Positions 34,106 to 42,574 of a stretch of DNA of 64,000 nucleotides are shown here, one piece after another. The notes beneath the pieces were generated by a model, which was given only the letters and a program-made list of their open reading frames with translations, was not told the DNA's origin and did no database searches. The stretch's first letter is position 1; every line of letters starts with the position of its first letter. The translations under genes were made by a program, and so were the position numbers. The stretch spans positions 372,001-436,000 of the forward strand of contig NZ_QYUK01000008.1 of assembly GCF_003590945.1 (NCBI RefSeq). The letters are read 5' to 3'. This DNA comes from Oleomonas cavernae (GTDB lineage Bacteria > Pseudomonadota > Alphaproteobacteria > Zavarziniales > Zavarziniaceae).

Positions 34106-34603
34106 TCAATCCCTGTTCACGCCACCCCGCCGTGCCGCCGCCAGCTCTTCCAGCCGCTGCGTCCATTCCGGGCCGAACTTGGCCTCGAGATGGCGCCGCA
34201 ACCGGCGTGCCAGCGCCGGGCTCTTGCCGGCGGTCGATACGGCGATGGTGAGATCGCCCCGGCGCACCAGCGCCGGCAAATGGACGTCGCACAACGCCAC
34301 GACATCCTCCACATTCACTAACGCGCCCACGGCCTTCGCGGTTGCAGCAATTTTCGCCGCGACATCGAACGGCAGCCCGGCGACCACCACGAGACGCACG
34401 TCTTTCAGTGCCGCCTCGTCCGGCAGGCTGGCCCGCAACCGAGACCCGGCCGCCGCCGCCAATGCCGCATCCGCTTCCAGCGCGAACACCGTGACACTTG
34501 TCGCCCCCGCCTCATCGAGCAGCGACAGACGCTTGAGAACGACCTCGCCCCGGCCGACCAGCGCCACGGCAAGCCGCGACATATCCAGGGCGATCGGGAG
34601 CAT
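34106..34603 (-). CDS. Siroheme synthase N-terminal domain (precorrin-2 dehydrogenase type), end frameshifted
   Basis: 165 residues as read. LPIALDMSRLAVALVGRGEV holds the NAD-binding glycine motif, LVNVEDVVALCDVHLPALV and TIAVSTAGKSPALARRLR follow, as in CysG N-terminal/Met8 enzymes. These oxidise precorrin-2 and insert iron to make siroheme, the cofactor of sulfite reductase, which suits a place before cysH. The frame stops early after AARRGGVNRD. One extra G in the G4 run (34125-34128) gives RRGWREQGLTPGEVSRRSEA, which continues to a stop at 34044 (186 residues) with ATGA overlap to cysH. The frameshift is probably a consensus error. Confidence 0.82.
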   Translation of the reverse strand: MLPIALDMSRLAVALVGRGEVVLKRLSLLDEAGATSVTVFALEADAALAAAAGSRLRASLPDEAALKDVRLVVVAGLPFDVAAKIAATAKAVGALVNVEDVVALCDVHLPALVRRGDLTIAVSTAGKSPALARRLRRHLEAKFGPEWTQRLEELAAARRGGVNRD

Positions 34604-34828
34604 TACCGCGCTACCACACTAATCCTGGTGACCATTTCCGAGGCCTTACACGAACAAGAGTGCAAGACGGCCATGACACCACACCTCGTACACAATGAAG
34701 GTTGGGGACCATATGGGAATTCCCATTAATGACGCAATGCAGAATTTGATCACCGCAGTATTACACCTGCCATTTGTTTTTACGAGATATTAAGGCCGCC
34801 AGATCACGCTGAAACCAGGAGGCCGACC

Positions 34829-35014
34829 ATGATCGAGCTTGCGACCACCGTTATGGCGATGAAGCAGTATCAGACGCAGAGCGAGCTTTCCGTCGCGTTT
34901 GCCCGGCAAAATGCCGATTTCCAGCGCCAAACCGTGGCCGCCCTGATCGAAACCTTGAAGACCACGCCATCGCCGCCGCCGGGCATGGGCAGTGCCGTCG
35001 ACGTCAAGGTGTGA
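34829..35014 (+). CDS. YjfB-like putative motility protein
   Basis: 61 residues. The start MIELATTVMAMKQYQTQSEL and the core AFARQNADFQRQTVAALIET resemble the small YjfB family often found beside flagellar genes; its role is not known. AGGAGG lies five bases before ATG 34829. The 225-bp gap upstream (34604-34828) holds no other gene that I can see but should contain its promoter. It converges on the FliN-like gene. Confidence 0.6.
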   Translation: MIELATTVMAMKQYQTQSELSVAFARQNADFQRQTVAALIETLKTTPSPPPGMGSAVDVKV

Positions 35015-35096
35015 CCCTTCGCGCCCGTGCGATCAGCTTTACCGATGTAATAGGGTCGCCTCAGACATGCCGCCGCCGCATGGACGCGCGGCAGCC

Positions 35097-35333
35097 TCAG
35101 CGTGGCCGGCCGATCAGCAGCTCGGTCACCGAGACGGCGATGCGGTCACCGGAGATGACGATTTCGCCCCGGGCGATGGGCCGGCCGTTGGCCAGGATCA
35201 TCACCGGCTGGTCTTCCTTGCCGTCGAGTTCGATCACCGCGCCGCGGCCCATTTTCAGCAATTGGTTGATGGGCATGGTGGATTGGCCCAGCACCACCGA
35301 TATGTCGATGAAGACGTCCCCGACTGCCGTCAC
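35097..35333 (-). CDS. FliN/FliM SpoA-domain flagellar switch protein (short)
   Basis: 78 residues, essentially one SpoA (surface presentation of antigens) domain: IDISVVLGQSTMPINQLLKM, then GAVIELDGKEDQPVMILANG, and GEIVISGDRIAVSVTELL. This is the C-terminal core of FliN, which forms the C-ring with FliM and FliG. Short FliN proteins are known in alphaproteobacteria. The start is GTG 35333, with GGAGA upstream. It is isolated from other flagellar structural genes here. Confidence 0.85.
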   Translation of the reverse strand: MTAVGDVFIDISVVLGQSTMPINQLLKMGRGAVIELDGKEDQPVMILANGRPIARGEIVISGDRIAVSVTELLIGRPR

Positions 35334-35407
35334 AGCGCGTTTCTCCGCTTGTCCAGCCTCGAAGATCGCGTATCTAGCTTAGCGTCTGGTTAACGGAAGC
35401 CTTTGAA

Positions 35408-36085
35408 ATGAGCCTGTCAGCCGCTCCGAGCCGCCCCATCGACTGGCTGGTCAGCCCGGCCCTGGTCGACTATCCCACCGCCCTGGCGACCATGGAGGCA
35501 CGGGTCGAGGCGATCCGGGCCGGCACCGCGGCCGAATTGATCTGGCTGGTCGAACATCCGCCGCTCTACACCGCCGGGACCAGCGCGGCGGCGGAGGAAC
35601 TGCTCAGCCCCGATCGTTTTCCCGTCTATGACGCCGGCCGCGGCGGCCGGTTCACCTATCACGGGCCGGGCCAGCGGGTGGTCTATGTCATGCTGGACCT
35701 GACCCGCGACGAGCGCGACCTGCGTGCCTTCGTCTGCAAGCTGGAAAAATGGATGATCGCGGCGCTGGCCCGCTTCAACGTCAAGGGCGAGATGCGCGAC
35801 GGCCGCGTCGGCGTCTGGGTCGTGCGCAACGACGGCGGGCCGATGCCGCGCGAAGACAAGATCGGCGCCATCGGCGTGCGCGTGCGCCGCTGGGTGACCT
35901 TTCACGGCCTGTCCTTGAACGTCGAACCCGACCTTACGCATTTCGACGGCATCGTGCCCTGCGGCATCAGCCAGCACGGCGTCACCTCGCTGGTCGACCT
36001 GGGGCTGCCGGTGACCATGGCCGATGTCGATGTCGCCCTGGCCGAGACCTTCGAGGAGATCTTCGGGCTGAGCCCGACGCGCTGA
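35408..36085 (+). CDS. lipB: Octanoyltransferase (lipoate biosynthesis)
   Basis: 225 residues. It moves octanoate from acyl carrier protein to lipoyl domains of 2-oxoacid dehydrogenases and GcvH. Motifs are [20 protein letters not shown] (near residue 78), the catalytic lysine in [19 protein letters not shown] (near 155) and the catalytic cysteine in [15 protein letters not shown] (near 180). ATG 35408 leaves a 74-bp gap to the divergent fliN-like gene. Confidence 0.94.
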   Translation: MSLSAAPSRPIDWLVSPALVDYPTALATMEARVEAIRAGTAAELIWLVEHPPLYTAGTSAAAEELLSPDRFPVYDAGRGGRFTYHGPGQRVVYVMLDLTRDERDLRAFVCKLEKWMIAALARFNVKGEMRDGRVGVWVVRNDGGPMPREDKIGAIGVRVRRWVTFHGLSLNVEPDLTHFDGIVPCGISQHGVTSLVDLGLPVTMADVDVALAETFEEIFGLSPTR

Positions 36086-36089
36086 TACC

Positions 36090-36788
36090 TCAGGGCACCA
36101 CGGGCGCGGCCGGCGCCGCGGCCGGGCTCGATTCGGTCGGGGGTTCGGGTTCGCCGGGCTTGAGCACCCGGTCGACGATCAGATGGCTGACCGAGATCGC
36201 AGCTCCCTTGCCGTCGGTATCCGGCAGGATCAGCACCCGCACCGCCTTGCCCACCGCATCCGCCGGGACCGGCACGCCAAAGCCGTAGCTTTCATAGCTG
36301 GAGGCGACTAGCGGGAACCGGTGCCAGCCCTTGAAGCCGCCGTCGATCGACAGCGACATGGCAAAGGTCGTGGCCGGCCGGGCGCGGTCCGCCCGGGCCC
36401 AGACCGTGATCCAGGCAATGCCGCCGGCCAGGCGGCGGACGATATTGGGCGGAATCTCGACCATCGCCGCGGCCGAAACCTCGTCGCCCGGCGGCGGCAC
36501 CGCGCCGACCAGGCGCATGGCATAACCCATCTCTTCCCGCGACGGCTCGGCCAGCGGGCCGCCGGACACGGTGTGGATGGGGGTGCGGGCAGCCTCGACG
36601 GGCAGCAGCGGGATCACCACCAGGCGCTCGACGCCATCGTTGGAGATCTCGCCGGCCGGGCGCACGGATACCGGCGCGCTCGCCGCATAGGCGCGGGCGA
36701 TGCGTTCGGTCGAAAGATCGTAGCCGATCGCGCCGATCACCGTCGCCGCCGCGATCACCCCCACCGCCCATGTCAGAAATCGATACAT
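36090..36788 (-). CDS. Hypothetical membrane-anchored protein
   Basis: 232 residues. One N-terminal membrane helix (FLTWAVGVIAAATVIGAIGY) anchors a periplasmic part that looks beta-rich (VRPAGEISNDGVERLVVIPL, then GGIAWITVWARADRARPATT). The tail is Pro/Ala/Glu-rich (KPGEPEPPTESSPAAAPAAP). I do not recognise a domain. It converges on lipB with a 4-bp gap and has no obvious operon partner. Confidence 0.6.
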   Translation of the reverse strand: MYRFLTWAVGVIAAATVIGAIGYDLSTERIARAYAASAPVSVRPAGEISNDGVERLVVIPLLPVEAARTPIHTVSGGPLAEPSREEMGYAMRLVGAVPPPGDEVSAAAMVEIPPNIVRRLAGGIAWITVWARADRARPATTFAMSLSIDGGFKGWHRFPLVASSYESYGFGVPVPADAVGKAVRVLILPDTDGKGAAISVSHLIVDRVLKPGEPEPPTESSPAAAPAAPVVP

Positions 36789-36917
36789 CGAGGCTCCACG
36801 GCCGCCACCCGCCGTATGTCGCAATTGCCCTTGCCCGCGTCAACCCGACCGTCGCAAGTGGGTTCCCTGCGTTCTGCGCGCGCCAGGATTAATTTTACGC
36901 GGCCGGTGCGGTCCCCG

Positions 36918-38081
36918 TCACCTCTCCCGCGCGGCCAGGATCTCGTCCGTATGCTGGCCCAGGCGGGGCGACGGCCGGTCCAGGACCAGCGGGCTGCGCG
37001 ACATGACGATGGGGGTCCGAACCCCCGGCACGCTTCCCGCCTCCAGCGGCAGGGTCAATTGCATTTCGCGGTGAACCACCTGGGGATCGGCAAAGACCTG
37101 GGCCACCGTGTTGATCGGCCCGGCGGGGACGCCGGCCTGTTCGAGGGCCGCGAGCAGGTCGTCGCGGGCGAAAGCCGCAATAGGCGCGGCCATGGCGGCG
37201 ATCAGTGCCGAGCGGTTGGCGATGCGGTCGCGGTTGGTGCGATAGCGCGCATCGTCCGCCAGGGCGGGCAGGCCGATGACCTGACAGCAGCGGCGGAACT
37301 GCCCGTCATTGCCCACCGCGATGATCAGGTGACCGTCGGCCACGGCGAAGACCTGATAGGGCACGATATTAGGGTGAGCGTTGCCGAGCCGGCGCGGGCT
37401 GGTACCCGAGACCAGGAAGTTCAAGGCCTGGTTGGCCAGCACGCCGACCTGGGTATCGAGCAGGGCCAGGTCCAGATGCTGGCCCAGGCCCGAGCGCTGC
37501 CGCTCGATCAGGGCCGCCTGGATCGCGATCACGCCGTAGAGCCCGGTGAACAGGTCGACATGGGCGACGCCGATCTTCTGCGGCTCGCCCGCCGGGTCGC
37601 CGGTCAGGTCCATGATGCCGCCCAGGCCCTGGATCATGAAGTCGTAGCCGGCGCGGGCGGCGTAAGGCCCGGTCTGGCCGAAGCCGGTGATCGAGCAATA
37701 GACCAGGCGCGGGTTGATCGCCTGCAGCGAGGCATAGTCGAGGCCGTATTTGGCCAGGCCGCCGACCTTGAAGTTCTCGATCAGCACGTCGGCGCCGCGC
37801 ACCAGATCGCGCACCACCGCCTGGCCCTGCGCCGTTGCGATATCGACGGCGATCGACCGCTTGCCCCGGTTGCAGGCATGGAAATAGGCGGCCCCCAGGG
37901 AATTGCCGTCCGCGTCGGTGACGAAGGGCGGGCCCCAGCCGCGGGTGTCGTCGCCCTCGCCCGGCTTCTCCACCTTGATCACGTCGGCCCCCAGGTCGGC
38001 CAGCACCTGCCCCGCCCACGGCCCGGCCAGGATGCGCGCCAGTTCGATCACCTTGAGGCCGGCCAGGGGTGGTTGGGACAT
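36918..38081 (-). CDS. CaiB/BaiF family CoA-transferase
   Basis: 387 residues of the class III CoA-transferase family. The start LAGLKVIELARILAGPWAGQ is typical, the catalytic aspartate is expected in QGLGGIMDLTGDPAGEP-type sequence near residue 165, and GEGDDTRGWGPPFV is near 50. The neighbour is a glutaryl-CoA dehydrogenase-like gene on the same strand, which suggests succinyl-CoA:glutarate CoA-transferase activity. A family A repeat lies between them. It is probably the second gene of the operon. Confidence 0.87.
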   Translation of the reverse strand: MSQPPLAGLKVIELARILAGPWAGQVLADLGADVIKVEKPGEGDDTRGWGPPFVTDADGNSLGAAYFHACNRGKRSIAVDIATAQGQAVVRDLVRGADVLIENFKVGGLAKYGLDYASLQAINPRLVYCSITGFGQTGPYAARAGYDFMIQGLGGIMDLTGDPAGEPQKIGVAHVDLFTGLYGVIAIQAALIERQRSGLGQHLDLALLDTQVGVLANQALNFLVSGTSPRRLGNAHPNIVPYQVFAVADGHLIIAVGNDGQFRRCCQVIGLPALADDARYRTNRDRIANRSALIAAMAAPIAAFARDDLLAALEQAGVPAGPINTVAQVFADPQVVHREMQLTLPLEAGSVPGVRTPIVMSRSPLVLDRPSPRLGQHTDEILAARER

Positions 38082-38100
38082 TCTTGATTACTCCGCCGAA

Positions 38101-38243
38101 AGCCCTCTCCGCCCTTCAGGGGGAGAGGGTTGGGTGAGGTGGGTGGTCGGCATGAGACACGATCCATCCCACCGACCACCTCACCCTTCCCATTGCTGGC
38201 GCAATGGGCCCCTTCCCTCTCCCCCGCAAGCGGCGGAGAGGGA
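38101..38243. repeat. Dispersed G+C-rich hairpin repeat, family A (full copy)
   Basis: Begins AGCCCTCTCCGCCCTTCAGG, contains GGTTGGGTGAGGTGGGT and its near-complement CCACCTCACCC, and ends CGGCGGAGAGGGA. It is nearly the same as the copy at 62708-62850 in arms and ends, with a variable centre. It separates the CoA-transferase and dehydrogenase genes. Confidence 0.85.
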
Positions 38244-38247
38244 GATT

Positions 38248-39444
38248 TCAGAAAAACGCCTGGAGGCCGGTCTGCGCCCGGCCCAGGATCAGGGCGTGGA
38301 CGTCATGGGTGCCTTCGTAGGTGTTCACGGTTTCCAGGTTCATGGCATGGCGGATGACATGGTATTCGCCCGAGATGCCGTTGCCGCCGTGCATGTCGCG
38401 GGCGACCCGGGCGATATCCAGGGCCTTGCCGCAATTGTTGCGCTTCATCAACGAGATCGCCTCGGGCAGGACCTTGCCCTCGTCCATCAGGCGGCCAACG
38501 CGCAGCGAACCCTGCAGGCCGAGCGTGATTTCGGTCTGCATGTCCGCGAGCTTCTTCTGCACGAGCTGGGTCTGGGCCAGGGGCCGGCCGAACTGCTTGC
38601 GGTCCAGGGTATATTGCCGGGCCGCGTGCCAGCAGGCTTCCGCGGCGCCCATGGCGCCCCAGGAAATGCCGTAACGCGCGCGGTTCAGGCAGCCGAACGG
38701 CCCGCCCAGGCCCGAGGCGTTGGGCAGCAGGTTTTCTTCCGGCACCACCACGCCGTCCAGCACGATCTCGCCGGTGATCGAGGCGCGCAGGGAGAGCTTG
38801 CCTTCGATCTTGGGCGTCGAGAAGCCCTTCATGCCGCGTTCGACGATGAAGCCGCGGATGGCGTTGTCATGGGCTTCCGACTTGGCCCAGACCACGGCGA
38901 GGTCGGCGATCGGCGAATTGGTGATCCACATCTTGGCGCCGTTCAGCAGGTAACCATCGGCGACCTTGGTCGCGCGGGTGCGCATGCCGCCGGGATCGGA
39001 GCCGTGGTCGGGCTCGGTCAGGCCGAAGCAGCCGATCCATTCGCCGGTCGCGAGCTTGGGCAGATAGGCCTTGCGCTGGCGCTCGTCGCCATAGGCATGG
39101 ATCGGGTGCATGACCAGGGACGACTGCACGCTCATGGCCGAGCGATAGCCGGAATCGACCCGCTCCACCTCCCGCGCCGCCAGGCCGTAGGCGACATAGG
39201 AGGCATCGGCGCCGCCGTATTCGCTGGGGATGGTCGAGCCGAGGAAGCCCAACTCGCCCATCTCGTTCATGATCTCGCGATCGAAGCGCTCTTGCGCGAA
39301 GGCCGAGACGACGCGGGGCAGCAGTTTGTCCTGGGCATAGGCGCGAACCGAATCGCGCACCAGGCGCTCGTCCTCGGACAATTGCTCCTCGAGCAGGAAC
39401 GGGTCCTCCCAGACGAAGGCCGCCTTGGCTTTTGCTGCACTCAT
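38248..39444 (-). CDS. gcdH: Glutaryl-CoA dehydrogenase-like acyl-CoA dehydrogenase
   Basis: 398 residues. FAD- and substrate-binding motifs are [20 protein letters not shown] (near 140) and [16 protein letters not shown] (near 175). The C-terminal [17 protein letters not shown] carries the catalytic Glu base. [18 protein letters not shown] and the position of the Arg match glutaryl-CoA dehydrogenases, which oxidise and decarboxylate glutaryl-CoA to crotonyl-CoA in lysine/tryptophan breakdown. The divergent LysR regulator and the CaiB-type gene downstream complete a common GcdR-gcdH-CoA-transferase set. Confidence 0.9.
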   Translation of the reverse strand: MSAAKAKAAFVWEDPFLLEEQLSEDERLVRDSVRAYAQDKLLPRVVSAFAQERFDREIMNEMGELGFLGSTIPSEYGGADASYVAYGLAAREVERVDSGYRSAMSVQSSLVMHPIHAYGDERQRKAYLPKLATGEWIGCFGLTEPDHGSDPGGMRTRATKVADGYLLNGAKMWITNSPIADLAVVWAKSEAHDNAIRGFIVERGMKGFSTPKIEGKLSLRASITGEIVLDGVVVPEENLLPNASGLGGPFGCLNRARYGISWGAMGAAEACWHAARQYTLDRKQFGRPLAQTQLVQKKLADMQTEITLGLQGSLRVGRLMDEGKVLPEAISLMKRNNCGKALDIARVARDMHGGNGISGEYHVIRHAMNLETVNTYEGTHDVHALILGRAQTGLQAFF

Positions 39445-39526
39445 TGCTCGCTCCCGATGATCCGCGCGTATGGCCCGTGAACATGCGCCGTCGCCCAGTC
39501 TCGGGCAATCGATGATCGCGTATCAA

Positions 39527-39549
39527 GTTCATGCGGACTGGTAATGAAC
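39527..39549. promoter_or_regulatory. LysR-type T-N11-A binding site
   Basis: GTTCAT (39527-39532) and ATGAAC (39544-39549) are perfect inverted arms 11 nt apart, the standard T-N11-A form of LysR operators. It is central in the 164-bp gap between gcdH and the LysR gene. The LysR protein encoded beside it is the likely binder. Confidence 0.65.
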
Positions 39550-39608
39550 CTGGTCGACTCGCCCCGGCGAATTTGCCAAAATCCGCCAATACAAGATGAG
39601 CTGAGCGC

Positions 39609-40520
39609 ATGACTCATGGCCTGGGCCGCCGCCTGATTCCGCCGCTGGGGCTGCTCGTCGCCTTCGAGGCGGCGGCGCGCCTGGGCAGTTTCACCAGGGC
39701 CGCGGCCGAATTGAACCTGACCCAGGGGGCGATCAGCCGGCAGGTGAAGGACCTGGAGGAACGCCTGGGCCTGGCCCTGTTCGAGCGGGTGCGCCAGCGC
39801 GTGGCGCTGACCCCGGCCGGCCGCTTCTATGCTGACAGCCTGCGCGAGACGCTGTCGCGCTTCGCCACCGCCACGGCCCAGACCATCGCCTTCAAGGGCC
39901 GCGGCGGCACCCTGGACCTGGCGATCCTGCCCACCTTCGGCACCCGCTGGCTGATCCCGCGCCTGCCGGACTTCTTTGCCCGCCACCGCGACGTGACCAT
40001 CCGCTTTGCCACCCGCCTGCGGCCCTTCGATTTCGCCCGGGAGGGGCTGGATGCCGCGATCCATTTCGGCGACGACTTTTGGCCGGGCGCCACCCTGCAC
40101 CGCCTGATGGGCGAGGTGCTGGTGCCGGTGGCAGCCCCCGCCCTGGTGAAGCGGGAGAGGCTGGCCGCCCCGGCCGACCTGCGCCGCGCCACCCTGCTGA
40201 TCCAGGCGACGCGGCCCAAGGCCTGGCCCGAGTGGTTCGCCGCCAACGACCTGGGCCCGGTGGGCGACCAGCCGACCTTGAGCTTCGAGCAGTTCGCCAT
40301 GGTGCTGCAGGCGGCGGTGGCCGAACTGGGCGTGGCCATGGTGCCGCGCCTGCTGGTGGCGGAGGAGTTGGCGCGGGGCGAGTTGCAGGTGCTGTTCGGC
40401 ACGGCAGTGACGAGTACGCAGGGCTATTTCCTGGCCTATCCCACCGAAAAGAGCGCCCTGCCGCCCCTGGCCGCCTTCCGCGACTGGCTGCTGGAGAAGG
40501 TGGCGACGGAAACGCTCTAA
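39609..40520 (+). CDS. LysR-family regulator (GcvA/GcdR-like)
   Basis: 303 residues. The winged helix spans about 15-75 (LVAFEAAARLGSFTRAAAEL, then LTQGAISRQVKDLEERLGLA). The effector domain begins near 95 (GTLDLAILPTFGTRWLIPRL, a hallmark of the GcvA-like group). The gcdH gene lies divergently, and a T-N11-A site sits between them. The protein probably activates the glutaryl-CoA operon in response to glutarate or a CoA ester. Confidence 0.88.
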   Translation: MTHGLGRRLIPPLGLLVAFEAAARLGSFTRAAAELNLTQGAISRQVKDLEERLGLALFERVRQRVALTPAGRFYADSLRETLSRFATATAQTIAFKGRGGTLDLAILPTFGTRWLIPRLPDFFARHRDVTIRFATRLRPFDFAREGLDAAIHFGDDFWPGATLHRLMGEVLVPVAAPALVKRERLAAPADLRRATLLIQATRPKAWPEWFAANDLGPVGDQPTLSFEQFAMVLQAAVAELGVAMVPRLLVAEELARGELQVLFGTAVTSTQGYFLAYPTEKSALPPLAAFRDWLLEKVATETL

Positions 40521-40527
40521 GTTCGGA

Positions 40528-40941
40528 TCAGAAGTCCCAGGGCGAGATCAGGGCAAGCCCCGTCGTGCTGAAATCCCCTGCGTTGCGGGTGGCCAGGCGC
40601 CCGCCGTTGACCCTGGCAATGGCGGCGATCATCCCGTCAGGGGCAGACATGCCGCGGCCCTGCCGGGCGGCCGTTCCCATGATCTGGCCATAGGCCAGGG
40701 CCGCCTCTTCCGTCAGGCCGAAGATCCGGTCGGCAAAACGGCGGCGCCACTGGGCAAGGCCCAGGTCCAGCCGCGCAGCACGCTGATCGGGCCTGATTTT
40801 CGCAATGCCGAAGGCGATCTCGCCGATGGTCACGGTCGGCAGGGCAAGTTCGGCATCGTGGCGGACGAGCCAAGCGGTCACCGCCGGATCCGGCACCTTT
40901 CGCAGCGTCTCCGATACCACGTTGGTGTCGAGAAAAATCAT
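40528..40941 (-). CDS. vapC: PIN-domain toxin, VapC/FitB type
   Basis: 137 residues. Four acidic catalytic positions are present: D5 in MIFLDTNVVSE, E in TIGEIAFGI, D in SAPDGMIAA and D in TRNAGDFSTTG. These are Mg2+-dependent RNases. The FitB-like LPTVTIGEIAFGIAKI is clear. Its ATG overlaps the antitoxin stop by four bases. It converges on the LysR gene, 7 bp away. Confidence 0.9.
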   Translation of the reverse strand: MIFLDTNVVSETLRKVPDPAVTAWLVRHDAELALPTVTIGEIAFGIAKIRPDQRAARLDLGLAQWRRRFADRIFGLTEEAALAYGQIMGTAARQGRGMSAPDGMIAAIARVNGGRLATRNAGDFSTTGLALISPWDF

Positions 40942-41186
40942 AGATCCGGCCCCGGATTCGGACGCCGCGACTGGCGGATGACCGTTTCCAGGTCGAGATC
41001 GGTGCCGGCATCGGCCGACAGCCGGGCATAGAAGTCGGCAGCCGGCTCGCGCCCTGCCTCGCGGATTTCATAGGCCTCCAAGGCACGCTCGACGATGTCG
41101 GCGATCGAGCGCTTCTCGCGCCGCGCGAGGCGGTGGGCCAGATCGCGCGCCTTGGCACTGCGAACGGAAAGCTGCGGTTCGGCCAT
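40938..41186 (-). CDS. vapB: VapB-type antitoxin
   Basis: 82 residues. The N-terminal half, LSVRSAKARDLAHRLARREK, then SIADIVERALEAYE, matches the PSK-type (Rv0623-like) VapB antitoxins with a ribbon-helix-helix fold. The tail (FYARLSADAGTDLDLETVIR) would wrap the toxin. It is first in the pair, with a 4-bp overlap to vapC. Confidence 0.85.
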   Translation of the reverse strand: MAEPQLSVRSAKARDLAHRLARREKRSIADIVERALEAYEIREAGREPAADFYARLSADAGTDLDLETVIRQSRRPNPGPDL

Positions 41187-41267
41187 GGCGTATCTCCTTG
41201 TCGTCAGAAATATAGATCGGATGCCGCTAGCCATCAAGATGGCAGGTGATGGCTTGCCAGCAACGGA

Positions 41268-42557
41268 TCAAGCCTTCTCCAGCCCGCACCAGCCGGCCAT
41301 GAACACCGCCAGCACCTGGGCGACCTCAAGCATCGAGTCGATCGAGACCCATTCGTCAAGGCCGTGGTAGTTGCAGGCGACCGGGCCATAGCAGGTGGCG
41401 GGCGTATCGCCGTAGAGCACGAAGAAGCGGGCATCGGTGGTGGCGGTCGAGGCCTGGAATTCGATCGGCGCGTTGGTCACCAGGCGGTGGGCATCGGCCA
41501 GGCCCATCATCAGGGGCGCGTCGGGATCGATCACGCAGCCTTCGGCCTGGAAGCCCTTGTAACTGACGGTGACCCGCGCGCCCTTCAACTCGACCCGCTC
41601 GCGCACGGCGGTGTCGATGGTTGCCTGGATCGCCCGCTTCACCGCCGGGATGGTCATGCCGGGATAGAAGCCGACGCGGACATCGATCGAGGCCGCGCAA
41701 GGCACCGACGAGGCCCATTCGCCGCCCGAGACGCGCCCCAAATTGAAGTTCACCGGATGGGCATGGTCCTGGTAGCAGGCATGGCGGGACGAGGCCCGGT
41801 TCCACATCGCCTCCAGCCCGCGCAAGCTGTCGAACAGGGCATGGGCCGCCTCGATCGCGTTGATGCCGGCCGCGGTATCCTGGACATGGGCCGGCTTGCC
41901 CACCAGGTCGATGGTCAGCCACATCACGCCCAGTTGCGCCACCATCAGGGTCTGGTTGAAGGGTTCGGGGATGATCGCGGCATCGGCCCGGTAGCCGCGG
42001 GCCAGGCAGGCCAGCGCGCCGTTGCCGGTACACTCCTCCTCGATCACCGATTGCATGATGACCGGGGCGGCCGGCCGGTAACCCAGCGCGCCCAGCGCCT
42101 CGAAGGCCAGGCAATAGGCAACGATGCCGGCCTTCATGTCGCCGGCCCCGCGGCCGTAGACCTTGCCGTCCTCGAGGCGGGGGGCAAAGGGCGGCGTGGT
42201 CCACAGCGCGGCCGGGCCGGTCGGCACGACATCGATGTGACCATTGAGGATCAGGGAGCGGCCACCGCCGCCGCCCTTGGGCCGGTGCAAGCCGACGACA
42301 TTCTGCCGCCCGGTGTAATTGTCGATTACTGGCGGCGAGAACCCAGGCAGGTGGCGGATCGCCTCAAGGTCGATCTCGAAGCGTTCGACGTCCAGCCCCA
42401 GGTGCTCGAAGGCATCGGCCATGCGGTCCTGGGCGCCCTGCTCCTGGCCCAGCAGGCTGTCCTCGCGCACCAGGTCGCACAGGAAATCGACGGCCCCCGT
42501 CTCCATCGCCTTGACCGCATCGCGGATCTCGCCGGCGAGGCCCCTCTCGATCGTCAT
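41268..42557 (-). CDS. M20-family deacylase (ArgE/DapE type) behind luxR
   Basis: 429 residues. The di-zinc site is seen in NGHIDVVPTG (near residue 103), GRGAGDMKAG (near 135) and IEEECTGNGA (near 172, Glu-Glu base/ligand). The last ligand is in CNYHGLDEWV (near 403). It hydrolyses an amide, probably an N-acyl amino acid or related compound; no specific substrate is readable. ATG 42557 is 17 bp after the luxR stop, so the two are likely co-transcribed. A role in processing an acyl-homoserine-lactone-derived or other N-acyl signal is a hypothesis from context only. Confidence 0.85.
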   Translation of the reverse strand: MTIERGLAGEIRDAVKAMETGAVDFLCDLVREDSLLGQEQGAQDRMADAFEHLGLDVERFEIDLEAIRHLPGFSPPVIDNYTGRQNVVGLHRPKGGGGGRSLILNGHIDVVPTGPAALWTTPPFAPRLEDGKVYGRGAGDMKAGIVAYCLAFEALGALGYRPAAPVIMQSVIEEECTGNGALACLARGYRADAAIIPEPFNQTLMVAQLGVMWLTIDLVGKPAHVQDTAAGINAIEAAHALFDSLRGLEAMWNRASSRHACYQDHAHPVNFNLGRVSGGEWASSVPCAASIDVRVGFYPGMTIPAVKRAIQATIDTAVRERVELKGARVTVSYKGFQAEGCVIDPDAPLMMGLADAHRLVTNAPIEFQASTATTDARFFVLYGDTPATCYGPVACNYHGLDEWVSIDSMLEVAQVLAVFMAGWCGLEKA

Positions 42558-42574
42558 GGAAGTCTCCCGGCCGC

